DNA of 64,000 bases from Methylobacterium sp. Leaf123. GTDB taxonomy: Bacteria; Pseudomonadota; Alphaproteobacteria; Rhizobiales; Beijerinckiaceae. Position numbers and translations under genes: made by a program. Location of the stretch: positions 1 through 64,000 of the forward strand of contig NZ_LMNS01000008.1 of NCBI RefSeq assembly GCF_001423405.1. Direction: 5' to 3'. The notes below the pieces were generated by a model. It was not told the DNA's origin. It was given only the letters and a program-made list of their open reading frames with translations, and ran no database searches. Shown piece after piece: positions 25,800 through 33,571 of the stretch (positions are counted from its first letter, which is position 1; each line of letters opens with the position of its first letter).

Positions 25800-26507
25800 A
25801 TGATCGACCTGCATTACTGGCCGACCCCGAACGGTCACAAGGTGACGATGTTTCTGGAGGAGGTTGGCCTTCCCTACACGATCCACCCGGTGGATATCGG
25901 CAAGGGCGCGCAGTTCGAGCCGGCCTTCCTGAAGATCGCCCCGAACAACCGGATGCCGGCCATCGTCGATCACGCGCCGGCCGATGGCGGCGCGCCGGTC
26001 TCGCTGTTCGAATCCGGCGCGATCCTGCTCTACCTCGCGGAGAAGACCGGGCGCTTCCTGCCCGCCGATCTGCGCGGCCGGGCCGAAACCCTGCAATGGC
26101 TGTTCTGGCAGATGGGCGGCCTCGGGCCGATGCTCGGCCAGAACCACCATTTCTCGCAATATGCGCCGGAGAAGATCCCCTACGCCATCGATCGCTACGT
26201 CAAGGAGACCAACCGGCTCTACGGCGTGCTCGACCGGCGGCTCGCCGACCGCCCCTTCGTCGCGGGCGCCGACTACACCATCGCCGACATGGCTTGCTAT
26301 CCCTGGATCGTGCCGTGGGAGAAGCAGGGCCAGCGCCTCGACGACCACCCCAACCTGAAGCGCTGGTTCGAGGCGATCGCCGAACGCCCGGCCACCCGGG
26401 CCGCCTATGCGCGGGCGGTGGAAGCCAACCCGAATTACGGCCAGCCGATGAGCGAGGATGCCAAGCGGGTGATGTTCGGCCAGACCGCGACGAACACCAA
26501 GCGCTGA
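25800..26507 (+). CDS. Glutathione S-transferase, YfcG/YghU-like
   Basis: A 235-residue GST. The N-terminal thioredoxin fold begins IDLHYWPTPNGHKVTMFLEE, where the TPNGHK segment is typical of the Nu-class (YfcG/YghU) disulfide-bond oxidoreductase GSTs. The cis-Pro block is RMPAIVD and the gamma-Glu-binding ESGAILLYLAEK. The helical domain holds DYTIADMACYPW with the conserved capping-box Asp. A role in glutathione-dependent disulfide reduction or detoxification is inferred from the subclass. It converges on the 26511 gene with 3 bp between the stops. Confidence 0.9.
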   Translation: MIDLHYWPTPNGHKVTMFLEEVGLPYTIHPVDIGKGAQFEPAFLKIAPNNRMPAIVDHAPADGGAPVSLFESGAILLYLAEKTGRFLPADLRGRAETLQWLFWQMGGLGPMLGQNHHFSQYAPEKIPYAIDRYVKETNRLYGVLDRRLADRPFVAGADYTIADMACYPWIVPWEKQGQRLDDHPNLKRWFEAIAERPATRAAYARAVEANPNYGQPMSEDAKRVMFGQTATNTKR

Positions 26508-26510
26508 GGC

Positions 26511-27377
26511 TTACCGACCGCTGCGCCGGGCGGCCACCGTGGCGAGCCCGGCAAAATCCTTGTCGCCGTCGCCATGGGCGATGGCGTCGAGGAGGTTGTC
26601 GCGCAGCACGCTGGCAAACGGCATCGGCACGTTGACCGCCTCGCTGGCGGCCAGGGCGAGGTGGACATCCTTGAGGCCGAGCCGCATGGTGAAGCCCGGC
26701 GGCTCGTAGCGCCCTTCCATGATCATCGCGCCGTAATTCTTGTAGACCGGCGAGGCGAACAGGGTGCTGGTGAGCATCTCCAGCACGTCGGCCCCGGCGA
26801 TGCCGTGTCCCTCGGCGAAGGCGGCCGCCTCGCCCATCGCCTCGATGGCCGAGACCAGCATGAAGTTGCCCGCGAGCTTGACGGCGTTGGCCTTCTCCGG
26901 CTCCGCGCCGAAGCGCCACGTCTTGCTGCCCATGGCGTCGAACAACGGCTGCACCCGCGCGATCGCCGCGTCGTCACCGGCGGCGATGATGTTCAACGCC
27001 CCCTTTTCCGCGGCGTCCGGCCGGCCGAAGACCGGGGCGGAGACGTAAGCCACGCCCGCGCGTCCGTGGACCGCCGCCAGTTCCTTGGCGAGCGCCACCG
27101 AGATCGTGGACATCCCGACATGGACGCCGGGGCGCTGCCCGGAATCCAGCAGCCCACCCTCGACGGTGACGGCGCGCAGGGCTGCGTCGTCGGCGAGCAT
27201 GGTGATCGCGGCGTCGCCCGCGAAGGCCTCCGCGGCGCTTCCCACGGGCTCGGCGCCCGCGACCGCCCGTGCCGCTTCCGGCGACCGGTTCCACACCCGC
27301 ACCCGGTGGCCCGCCGCAACGAGCCGCGCCGCCATGACCCGGCCCATGCGGCCGAGCCCGATGAAACCGACATCCAT
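26511..27377 (-). CDS. NAD(P)-dependent beta-hydroxyacid dehydrogenase (3-hydroxyisobutyrate dehydrogenase family)
   Basis: A 288-residue oxidoreductase. The N-terminal Rossmann motif is VGFIGLGRMGRVMAARL with WNRS after strand 2, the substrate block is YVSAPVFGRPDAAEKGALNIIAAGD, and the catalytic Lys lies in KLAGNFMLVSAIEAMGE (K-x-x-x-N). These are the HIBADH/6-phosphogluconate-DH-like signatures; candidate substrates include 3-hydroxyisobutyrate, tartronate semialdehyde/glycerate or similar. GGAG precedes ATG 27377. It follows the alpha/beta hydrolase gene on the same strand with a 75-bp gap. Confidence 0.88.
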   Translation of the reverse strand: MDVGFIGLGRMGRVMAARLVAAGHRVRVWNRSPEAARAVAGAEPVGSAAEAFAGDAAITMLADDAALRAVTVEGGLLDSGQRPGVHVGMSTISVALAKELAAVHGRAGVAYVSAPVFGRPDAAEKGALNIIAAGDDAAIARVQPLFDAMGSKTWRFGAEPEKANAVKLAGNFMLVSAIEAMGEAAAFAEGHGIAGADVLEMLTSTLFASPVYKNYGAMIMEGRYEPPGFTMRLGLKDVHLALAASEAVNVPMPFASVLRDNLLDAIAHGDGDKDFAGLATVAARRSGR

Positions 27378-27452
27378 GTTCGAAACTCCGGATTTGCTGT
27401 CTCGCCCCCGTCCGGGGAAACGCCCCGGCGATGCGTCGAACGCGACGGGCGA

Positions 27453-28484
27453 TCAGTGCGTGTTGAGGAATTCCAGCGTCAGCGTGTTGAACATCTCGGT
27501 CGCCTCCATGTGGACGAGGTGGCCGACATTGTTGATGACCTCGGCCTTTCCGTTCGGCATCCGGCCGGCGAGCGCGCGGGCATGGCTCGTGTTGTCGCCC
27601 ATGCCGGAGCGCATCTCCGTCGGCGCGAAGCCCTTGCCGGGGGCGTTGTGGTCGTTGGCGCCCATGATGAAGAGCGTCGGCGCCTTCACGAGCGGGATTT
27701 CGTGGACGATCGGCTGGCCCCAGATCATCTGGTAGGAGTTCACGAACGACTTGAGCCAGCGCGGATACTCGCCCGAGCCTTTCACCCGCTCGCGGATCGA
27801 CACGAACGGCTCGATGGCCGCGGCGGGGATCGACAGCGCGTAGCTCGTCATCAACTGCTTGCGGTACGTCTCCGCCGTCAGGTCCGCCTCGCGGGCGATC
27901 AGGGTCTCGTCGGAGACCGGCGGGACGGTGAAGCGGTAATCCTCCAGCCCGATCGGCGCTTCGAGCACGAGGCTGTTGACCCGCTGCGGATAGTTGCGGG
28001 CCATCCGCACCGCGAGCATGCCGCCCATGGAATGCGCCACCACGTCGAACCGCTGAATCTTCAGGCTGTCGGCAAGCGCCAGGGTGTCGGCAGCCATCCG
28101 GTCGAAGGTGAAGGAGCCGATCGGTTTCGACGACTTGCCGAAGCCGAGCTGATCGGGGACCACGACGCGGTAGCCGGCATTCGACAGGGTCCGGATCACC
28201 GGCTCCCAGTAGCTCGATGGGAAGTTGCGCCCGTGCAGCAGCAGCACCGTGCGTCCGTTGGCGTTGTCGGCGGCCGGCACATCCATGTAGGCGAGACGCT
28301 GCGCCTCGCCGTCGCGGCTCAGCGGCAGGAAGCGCACCGGATACGGATAGGCGAAGCCTTCGAGGCCGATGCCGAGCGGCGACGATTCCTCGGCATGGGC
28401 GGCGGGCGCCAGCACCGGCGCGAGCGCGAGACAAAGCGCAAGGCAGGGCGCGAGGCAAGGCGCCAGGATTAGGTGGGCACGCAT
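27453..28484 (-). CDS. Exported alpha/beta hydrolase
   Basis: A 343-residue alpha/beta-hydrolase fold-1 protein with a signal peptide built from repeated CLALCLALA-type units and a probable cleavage after AAHA. The catalytic triad is readable: nucleophile Ser in VAHSMGGML, Asp in MGANDHNAPG and His in NVGHLVHMEA; the oxyanion motif is LLLHGRNFP. It should act in the periplasm or outside. ATG 28484 with GGAG upstream is preferred to the GTG at 28490. The substrate is not indicated; haloperoxidase-, lactonase- or esterase-like activities are all possible. Confidence 0.85.
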   Translation of the reverse strand: MRAHLILAPCLAPCLALCLALAPVLAPAAHAEESSPLGIGLEGFAYPYPVRFLPLSRDGEAQRLAYMDVPAADNANGRTVLLLHGRNFPSSYWEPVIRTLSNAGYRVVVPDQLGFGKSSKPIGSFTFDRMAADTLALADSLKIQRFDVVAHSMGGMLAVRMARNYPQRVNSLVLEAPIGLEDYRFTVPPVSDETLIAREADLTAETYRKQLMTSYALSIPAAAIEPFVSIRERVKGSGEYPRWLKSFVNSYQMIWGQPIVHEIPLVKAPTLFIMGANDHNAPGKGFAPTEMRSGMGDNTSHARALAGRMPNGKAEVINNVGHLVHMEATEMFNTLTLEFLNTH

Positions 28485-28504
28485 GGACACTTCGTCTCCG
28501 GCTC

Positions 28505-28552
28505 GAGCATCGTCCCGAAAGGTGGTGGCCGGCTTTCGAAAACAGACGATGC
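28505..28552. repeat. 48-bp alphaproteobacterial palindromic repeat
   Basis: The ends GCATCGTC (28507-28514) and GACGATGC (28545-28552) are exact inverted repeats, with an inner CGAAAG/CTTTCG pair around GTGGTGGCCGG. The layout (GCAT-GTCCCGAAA-GGTGG-CCGG-TTTCG-GATGC) resembles the short intergenic repeat common in Methylobacterium and rhizobia. It lies in the divergent region between the exported hydrolase and the MFS gene. A decayed relative is at 38121-38170. Confidence 0.65.
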
Positions 28553-28712
28553 AGATTCAAAACGCGCGCGCCTCATCCCCGGCGCGGCTTCCAGGGGTGA
28601 TACGCGAACGGCGCGGGCTCTGCCCCGGCGACACGCCGACAATGCGCGGCGCAGCCTCCGATGAGAGACAGATAGGGCGGATCGCTCGCCTGCAAGCACC
28701 GGATGATCGACG

Positions 28713-30104
28713 GTGACGGCGCAGAAAGCGACAGAGAAGGCCGGAGACAGGAGCGGCGACGGGCTGCCGATGCGGGAGCGGCTCCTGGCGCTCTGCGCCA
28801 TGGCGCTCGCCATCTCCATGGCGGTGCTCGACGGGGCGATCGTCAACGTCGCCCTGCCGGTGATCGCCCGCGACCTCGACGTGCCGGCCTCCGAGGCGAT
28901 CTTCGTCGTCAGCGCCTACCAGATCGCGGTCACCGCCGCCCTGCTGCCCCTCGCGACGCTCGGCGAAATTTGGGGCTACCGCCGGGTCTATCTCGGCGGT
29001 CTTGCCGTCTTCACCCTTGCCTCGCTGGCCTGCGCGGTCTCGCCGAACCTTGCGAGCCTCACCGCCGCGCGGGTCGCCCAGGGGCTGGGTGCCGCCGGGA
29101 TCATGAGCGTCAACATCGCCCTGGTGCGTTTCATCTATCCGAGCCGACTGATCGGGCGCGGCGTCAGCAACGTCGCGCTCATCGTGGCGGTGGCGTCGGC
29201 CGCCGGTCCGACGGTCGCCGCCGCGATCCTCTCGGTCGCAACCTGGCCCTGGCTGTTCCTCGTCAACCTGCCGGTCGGGCTCGTAGCGCTGGCGGTCGGC
29301 GCGCGGACCCTGCCGCGCACGCCCCGCTCCGCCCGGCGCTTCGACCTGCGCAGCGCAAGTCTCAACGCTCTGACCGTCGGCCTGCTGATCGTCGGCCTCG
29401 ATGCCCTGGCCGATCCGGAGACCCGCGGGCTCGCCGTGGCCGCGATCGCCGCCTCGGTCGTGGTCGGCACCGTGTTCGTGCGCAGCCAGATCCGGCTCAC
29501 AGCGCCGCTGCTCCCGCTCGACCTCCTGCGGATCCCGGCCTTCGCCCTGTCGATGGTGGCCTCGATCTGCTCCTTCGCGGCGCAGATGATCGCCTACGTC
29601 GCCCTGCCCTTCTACTTTCACGACGCGCTCGGTTTCTCGGAGACCCGAACCGGCTTCCTGATGACGCCGTGGCCGCTCTCCATCGCGGCGATGTCGCCCT
29701 TTGCCGGCCGGCTCGCCGACCGTTTCCCGCCGGGCCTGCTCGGCAGCCTCGGTCTCGTCCTGCTCGCCCTCGGCATGGCGGCGCTGGCCCTCCTGCCGGA
29801 GGCGCCCACCACCTTCGACATCGTCTGGCGACTGACGCTGTCGGGGATCGGGTTCGGGTTGTTCCAGTCACCCAACAACAAGGTCATCATCACCAGCGCG
29901 CCGCGGGAGCGCAGCGGCGGCGCCAGCGGGATGCAGGCGAGCGCCCGGCTCGTCGGCCAGTCCCTCGGCGCGGCGTTGGTCGCCGTGCTGTTCGGCCTCG
30001 TCCCCGGTGGCCCGGCGGGCGCCTTCGCGGTCACCCTGTGGTGCGCCGTCGCCCTGGCGCTGGCGGGCGCCCTGGCGAGCGGCCTGCGCCGGACGGGGCC
30101 CTGA
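28713..30104 (+). CDS. MFS multidrug-type transporter (DHA2/EmrB-QacA-like)
   Basis: A 463-residue integral membrane protein, probably with 14 helices. The first helix region holds the DHA2 signature MAVLDGAIVNVALPVIARDL, followed by loop 2-3 (LATLGEIWGYRRVY) and helix-5 motif-C-like sequence (NVALIVAVASAAGPTVAAAI), all marks of drug:H+ antiporters. The paired motif A of the second half is AGRLADRFPPG. GTG 28713 is the longest reasonable start; ATG 28770 would begin closer to helix 1. The exported compound is unknown. An SDR gene follows after 82 bp. Confidence 0.88.
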   Translation: MTAQKATEKAGDRSGDGLPMRERLLALCAMALAISMAVLDGAIVNVALPVIARDLDVPASEAIFVVSAYQIAVTAALLPLATLGEIWGYRRVYLGGLAVFTLASLACAVSPNLASLTAARVAQGLGAAGIMSVNIALVRFIYPSRLIGRGVSNVALIVAVASAAGPTVAAAILSVATWPWLFLVNLPVGLVALAVGARTLPRTPRSARRFDLRSASLNALTVGLLIVGLDALADPETRGLAVAAIAASVVVGTVFVRSQIRLTAPLLPLDLLRIPAFALSMVASICSFAAQMIAYVALPFYFHDALGFSETRTGFLMTPWPLSIAAMSPFAGRLADRFPPGLLGSLGLVLLALGMAALALLPEAPTTFDIVWRLTLSGIGFGLFQSPNNKVIITSAPRERSGGASGMQASARLVGQSLGAALVAVLFGLVPGGPAGAFAVTLWCAVALALAGALASGLRRTGP

Positions 30105-30186
30105 CCGCGCATCGGCGCTCAGCACCAAGCTCCGGCTCGCGCGTTATCGCTGGGACCAGGACGGTCGCGGCCAGCGGAGGCGGAGG

Positions 30187-30978
30187 ATGGACATCGACCT
30201 GAAGGGGCGCAGCGCCCTCGTCACCGGCTCCACCGGCGGGATCGGCTACGCGGTGGCCCGCGAACTCGCCCGGCTCGGCGCCTACGTCGCCGTCAACGGT
30301 CGCACCGGTGAACGGGTGGAGGCGGCCATCGCGCGCCTGCGCGGCGAGGTGCCGGGGGCCGAGTTCATCGCCGGCATCGGTGATGTCGGCACCGAGGAGG
30401 GCGCGGGCGAACTCCTCGCCGCCCTGCCGCGGGTCGATATCCTGATCAACAATGCCGGCATCTTCGAGCCGAAGCCGTTCTTCGAGATCGCCGATGCCGA
30501 GTGGCGTCGCTTCTTCGAGGTGAACGTGATGAGCGGCATCCGCCTCGCGCGGGCCTACGGGCCCGGCATGGTCGAGCGCGGCTGGGGGCGGATCGTCTTC
30601 ATCGCCAGCGAGTCTGGCGTCAACATCCCGCCCGAGATGGTCCATTACGGCATGACGAAGACGGCGCAGCTCGCGGTCTCCCGCGGCCTCGCCGAGACGG
30701 TGGGCGGCAGCGGCGTCACCGTCAACAGCGTGCTCCCCGGCCCGACCATGACCGAAGGTGTCGCCGATTTTCTCGAATCGATGGGCGGGGGCGAAGGCGA
30801 TCTGGAGGCCAAGGGCCGCGCCTTCATCGCGGAGAACCGCCCGACCTCACTCCTGAAGCGCCTCGCGCAGCCGGAGGAGGTGGCGAACATGGTCGCCTAT
30901 CTCTGCACGCCCGCCGCGAGCGCCACCACGGGGGCGGCCCTGCGGGTCGATGGCGGCGTGCTGCGCGGCATCACCTGA
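30187..30978 (+). CDS. Short-chain dehydrogenase/reductase
   Basis: A 263-residue classical SDR. The cofactor motif is TGSTGGIGYAVA, the adenine pocket NNAG (LINNAGIF), and the catalytic residues are Ser in FIASESGVN and Tyr/Lys in VHYGMTKTA (Y-x3-K). The Arg of VNGRTGERV suggests NADP use. The C-terminal block is TTGAALRVDGGVLRG. CGGAGG directly precedes ATG 30187 (slightly close). It is probably transcribed with the MFS gene upstream. The substrate is unknown. Confidence 0.9.
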   Translation: MDIDLKGRSALVTGSTGGIGYAVARELARLGAYVAVNGRTGERVEAAIARLRGEVPGAEFIAGIGDVGTEEGAGELLAALPRVDILINNAGIFEPKPFFEIADAEWRRFFEVNVMSGIRLARAYGPGMVERGWGRIVFIASESGVNIPPEMVHYGMTKTAQLAVSRGLAETVGGSGVTVNSVLPGPTMTEGVADFLESMGGGEGDLEAKGRAFIAENRPTSLLKRLAQPEEVANMVAYLCTPAASATTGAALRVDGGVLRGIT

Positions 30979-31066
30979 GGTTCACCGCTCCCGAGCCCAC
31001 CGGATGTACGGGCCGGCCTGACCGGCGCCGTACTCCGAGGGACGGCCCGCGAACGGTTCCTTCAAA

Positions 31067-31399
31067 TCAGGACTTCAGATGCGCGGCGAGGTGCTTGTTC
31101 ATCTCGAACATCGAGCACTTGTCCTTGCCGAAGATCTTCTTGAGCTTGTCGTCGGCGAGAATCTCGCGCTTGTTCTCCGGGTTCTGGAGATTGTGCTTCT
31201 TGATGTGCTCCCACACCTTGCTGACGACTTCGCCGCGCGGCAGGGGATTGTCGCCGACGATGGCGGCGAGTTCGGGAGACGGCTTCAGGGGCTGCTGAAG
31301 CGCGTTGGGCTTGGTGCCGGAGGCGGCCTTCGTGGCGGTCTCCTTCTTCGGGGCACTCTTGGGCGCAGCCGCCTTCTTCTCCGTCGTCTTGGTAGCCAT
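31067..31399 (-). CDS. SWIB/MDM2-domain protein
   Basis: A 110-residue protein with a Lys/Ala-rich N-terminal tail (KKAAAPKSAPKKETATKAA), resembling histone-like tails, and a C-terminal SWIB domain: LQQPLKPSPELAAIVGDNPLPRGEVVSKVWEHIKKHNLQNPENKREILADDKLKKIFGK (residues about 34-92) and the end MFEMNKHLAAHL. SWIB domains are found in eukaryotic SWI/SNF complexes, MDM2, Chlamydia topoisomerase fusions and a few bacterial stand-alone proteins. A chromatin- or topology-related role is likely but not shown. The true start is ATG 31399; the open frame upstream has no homology. Confidence 0.9.
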   Translation of the reverse strand: MATKTTEKKAAAPKSAPKKETATKAASGTKPNALQQPLKPSPELAAIVGDNPLPRGEVVSKVWEHIKKHNLQNPENKREILADDKLKKIFGKDKCSMFEMNKHLAAHLKS

Positions 31400-31721
31400 G
31401 GGTTCCCTCCGTCCTGCGGACCGGCGATTCGTGACACGAGGCCGAGCGGCATCGGGGCACTGAGGAGCAACAACTAAGCGGTGCCGCGCCCGTTCCAAGT
31501 GGAGAACAGCGACGCCGCCCTGTCCATCCACAGATCTGCGGACCTTTCCGCAGCCCAATCCACTGCCAGAGGGATTTTTTCGCGCCGACCGGGCCGGGCT
31601 CCGGCGATCCCGCCACTCGTCCCCGGCCCTAGCGGGAACCGTGCTGGCCGCCTCGCATTCCATCCCAACACCCGGATCACGGGCCTGTCGGAGGCCTGTC
31701 AGAAATATACTGGAGACGTGA
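31400..31721. other. Divergent intergenic region, no gene seen
   Basis: About 320 bp between the divergent SWIB and PRC-barrel genes. It has no convincing coding frame. A TATACT at about 31706 ahead of the PRC gene could be a -10 element, but the -35 is not clear. The region is otherwise GC-rich and featureless to me. Confidence 0.35.
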
Positions 31722-32162
31722 ATGCCGACGGATCTGCCCGAAGAGCGGGCCCTTCGAAAGCCGGGAACGCTGGAACTGGACCCGACATCCGGCGAGGGGG
31801 TCGCGACCGACGAGACCCCCCGGCTGATCGCCTCGGACAAGGTCGAGGGCACCCCGGTGTATGACAGCACCGGGCGCCACCTCGGCAGCGTTCACAATTT
31901 CATGGTCGACAAGGTGTCGGGGCAGGTCGCCTACGCCGTGCTGTCCTTCGGCGGCTTTCTCGGCTTTGGCGAGAACCACCATCCCCTGCCGTGGAACGCG
32001 CTGACCTACTCGGTCGAACTCGGCGGATACGTGATCGATATCGACCCCGCCGATCTCGAAGGCGCGCCGACCCAGGGGCCGGGCGAGAACCCGTTCGACG
32101 ATCCGGGTTTCGGCGGACGCCTTAACGATCACTGGGGCGGCCGCAAGGCGCCGACCGCCTGA
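31722..32162 (+). CDS. PRC-barrel domain protein (cytoplasmic)
   Basis: A 146-residue protein with one PRC-barrel domain at about residues 35-115: LIASDKVEGTPVYDSTGRHLGSVHNFMVDKVSGQVAYAVLSFGGFLG, then ENHHPLPWNALTYS. The domain is related to the beta-barrel of photosynthetic reaction-centre H subunits and RimM. There is no signal peptide, unlike the second PRC protein at 32942. Stand-alone PRC proteins are often stress-induced in Rhizobiales, with no defined partner. GGAG lies before ATG 31722. Confidence 0.88.
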   Translation: MPTDLPEERALRKPGTLELDPTSGEGVATDETPRLIASDKVEGTPVYDSTGRHLGSVHNFMVDKVSGQVAYAVLSFGGFLGFGENHHPLPWNALTYSVELGGYVIDIDPADLEGAPTQGPGENPFDDPGFGGRLNDHWGGRKAPTA

Positions 32163-32183
32163 AGCGGCGGCGCTGCTGCGTTG

Positions 32184-32242
32184 GAATGCGCGTCAAAACG
32201 GCGATCGAGGAGCGCCAGCCTGAGGCCATCAGGTCGGAAACG
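32184..32242 (-). repeat. Partial copy of the ~103-bp dispersed repeat
   Basis: About 59 bp from GAATGCGCGTCAAAACGGCG to CAGGTCGGAAAC, matching the inner half of the inverted copies (compare 58407-58462). It keeps the arm CCTGAGGCCATCAGG and lacks the TTCGTCGG hairpin arm. It follows the PRC-barrel gene stop by about 20 bp, again at a gene 3' end. Confidence 0.6.
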
Positions 32243-32256
32243 CCCCCAGAAGCGGC

Positions 32257-32631
32257 TTAGAACTTGCCGCCGAGGCCGACATTGCCGCCCGCCCCCATCT
32301 GGGGGGTGAGGCCGCCGGAGCTGGACCGCGACGTCGTCTCGCCGTCGATCTCTTCGCGGCGGATGCGGCGCGGGCCATCATCGGCGGTGCGGCTTTCGCC
32401 GCGGATGTTCTTCGGCAGCTCCAGGGCGCGGGTCGGCGCGGCGGCGAGCGGGCGGCCGTCATCGTCGGTCTGGGCGCTGCGCAGGGGGCGGCCGGGCAGC
32501 GTGCCGCGGGCGGAGGGCGGCGGGCCGAGATCGGTTTCCGGCATCACGCCACCGCCGCCGCCGAGCGCCTGGCAGCCGCCAAGGCTCGCCGCAAGAAGCG
32601 CCGCGGCGCAGAGTCTCGACGGATCGAACAT
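32257..32631 (-). CDS. Putative lipoprotein
   Basis: A 124-residue protein with a lipoprotein signal (LCAAALLAASLGGCQALG; lipobox LGGC with Cys20) and a mature part rich in Gly, Arg and Pro, without a recognisable domain. It probably sits in the outer or inner membrane as a small lipoprotein. The C-terminus (GGLTPQMGAGGNVGLGGKF) is glycine-rich. It converges on the preceding PRC gene and is divergent from the second PRC gene, which starts 310 bp away. The function is unknown. Confidence 0.65.
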   Translation of the reverse strand: MFDPSRLCAAALLAASLGGCQALGGGGGVMPETDLGPPPSARGTLPGRPLRSAQTDDDGRPLAAAPTRALELPKNIRGESRTADDGPRRIRREEIDGETTSRSSSGGLTPQMGAGGNVGLGGKF

Positions 32632-32941
32632 GCAGTCTTGTCCTCGTACCGACCGTTCCCGGCCACGGCTCGGCCGAGGGGACGGCCAAGGGTCGGGAAC
32701 GTTAAGATTTCCTGCATCCGTCTAAGGCAGGGTTTGGGCGAAAACCAGACGGCCGTCGCCCGTGTCCACCCGGTTGCGGTGGGACCTTCGGAGCGGCCGG
32801 GGCGGCGTTTTTGCCCCATCCACAACTTCGCCGTGGTTGCCGGGCATGGACGATGCGTCCGCCCGCCCCATGACATCCGGGGAGCGCCGGCTCGCAGGGG
32901 CCAGCACGCGGATCTGTTTCGACTGTCGAGAGGGTGTAGAG

Positions 32942-33571
32942 GTGCTCAGACTGATCCGGCCGATCGTGACACCGGCGATCGCCCTCCTTGCCACGGCGGC
33001 CATGGCCGCGGACGGCTCCTCGGGCGACGCCGCGCCTCCCGCCGTGACCGCTCCGCCTCCGGCCGCAGCGACCGCACCGGCGCCGGCTGCGCCTGCGAAT
33101 GGCTCCGTGACGCCATCCCAGGGGGGCGGCACCCCGGCCGTTGTGCTCGACACCCAGGATTATGAGAGCCTGCTCGGCAAGAGTGTGCGCGCCATGAACG
33201 GCGACGATCTCGGCCGGATCATCGACGTCATCATCGACCGCGACGGACGTCCCCGTGCCGCGATCATCGATTTCGGCGGCTTTCTCGGCGTCGGCTCCCG
33301 CAAGATCGCAGTGGATTGGCGCGTCCTGAAGTTCACCACCGAGGGCAAGGTCGGGCGCCTCACGCTCCAGCTCAACCGCAATCAGGTTCGCGTCTCGCCC
33401 GAATACAAATCCGGCGACCCGATCGTCGTGCTCGGGGCCGCCAGCCCGGGCGCCCCGAATAGCGGTGCCGCTGCCCCGCCGGAAGGTGACGCCTCAGTTG
33501 CGGCCGAGAAGCCTGCCGCCCCGTCCGACAAGGCCCCGGATCGGCCACCGGAGAAGACGCCGGACAAATGA
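32942..33571 (+). CDS. Exported PRC-barrel domain protein
   Basis: A 209-residue protein. GTG 32942, with GAGAGG about 9 bp upstream, begins a signal peptide (VLRLIRPIVTPAIALLATAAMAA). An Ala/Pro linker follows, then a PRC-barrel domain: YESLLGKSVRAMNGDDLGRIIDVIIDRDGRPRAAIIDFGGFLGVGSRKIAVDW (about residues 66-118). The tail is Pro/Ala/Lys-rich. The frame is open to 32762, but that extension would bury the signal peptide. The stop overlaps the start of the MFS gene (ATGA), so the two are translationally coupled. The function is unknown; periplasmic PRC proteins of this kind are common in Rhizobiales. Confidence 0.82.
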   Translation: MLRLIRPIVTPAIALLATAAMAADGSSGDAAPPAVTAPPPAAATAPAPAAPANGSVTPSQGGGTPAVVLDTQDYESLLGKSVRAMNGDDLGRIIDVIIDRDGRPRAAIIDFGGFLGVGSRKIAVDWRVLKFTTEGKVGRLTLQLNRNQVRVSPEYKSGDPIVVLGAASPGAPNSGAAAPPEGDASVAAEKPAAPSDKAPDRPPEKTPDK

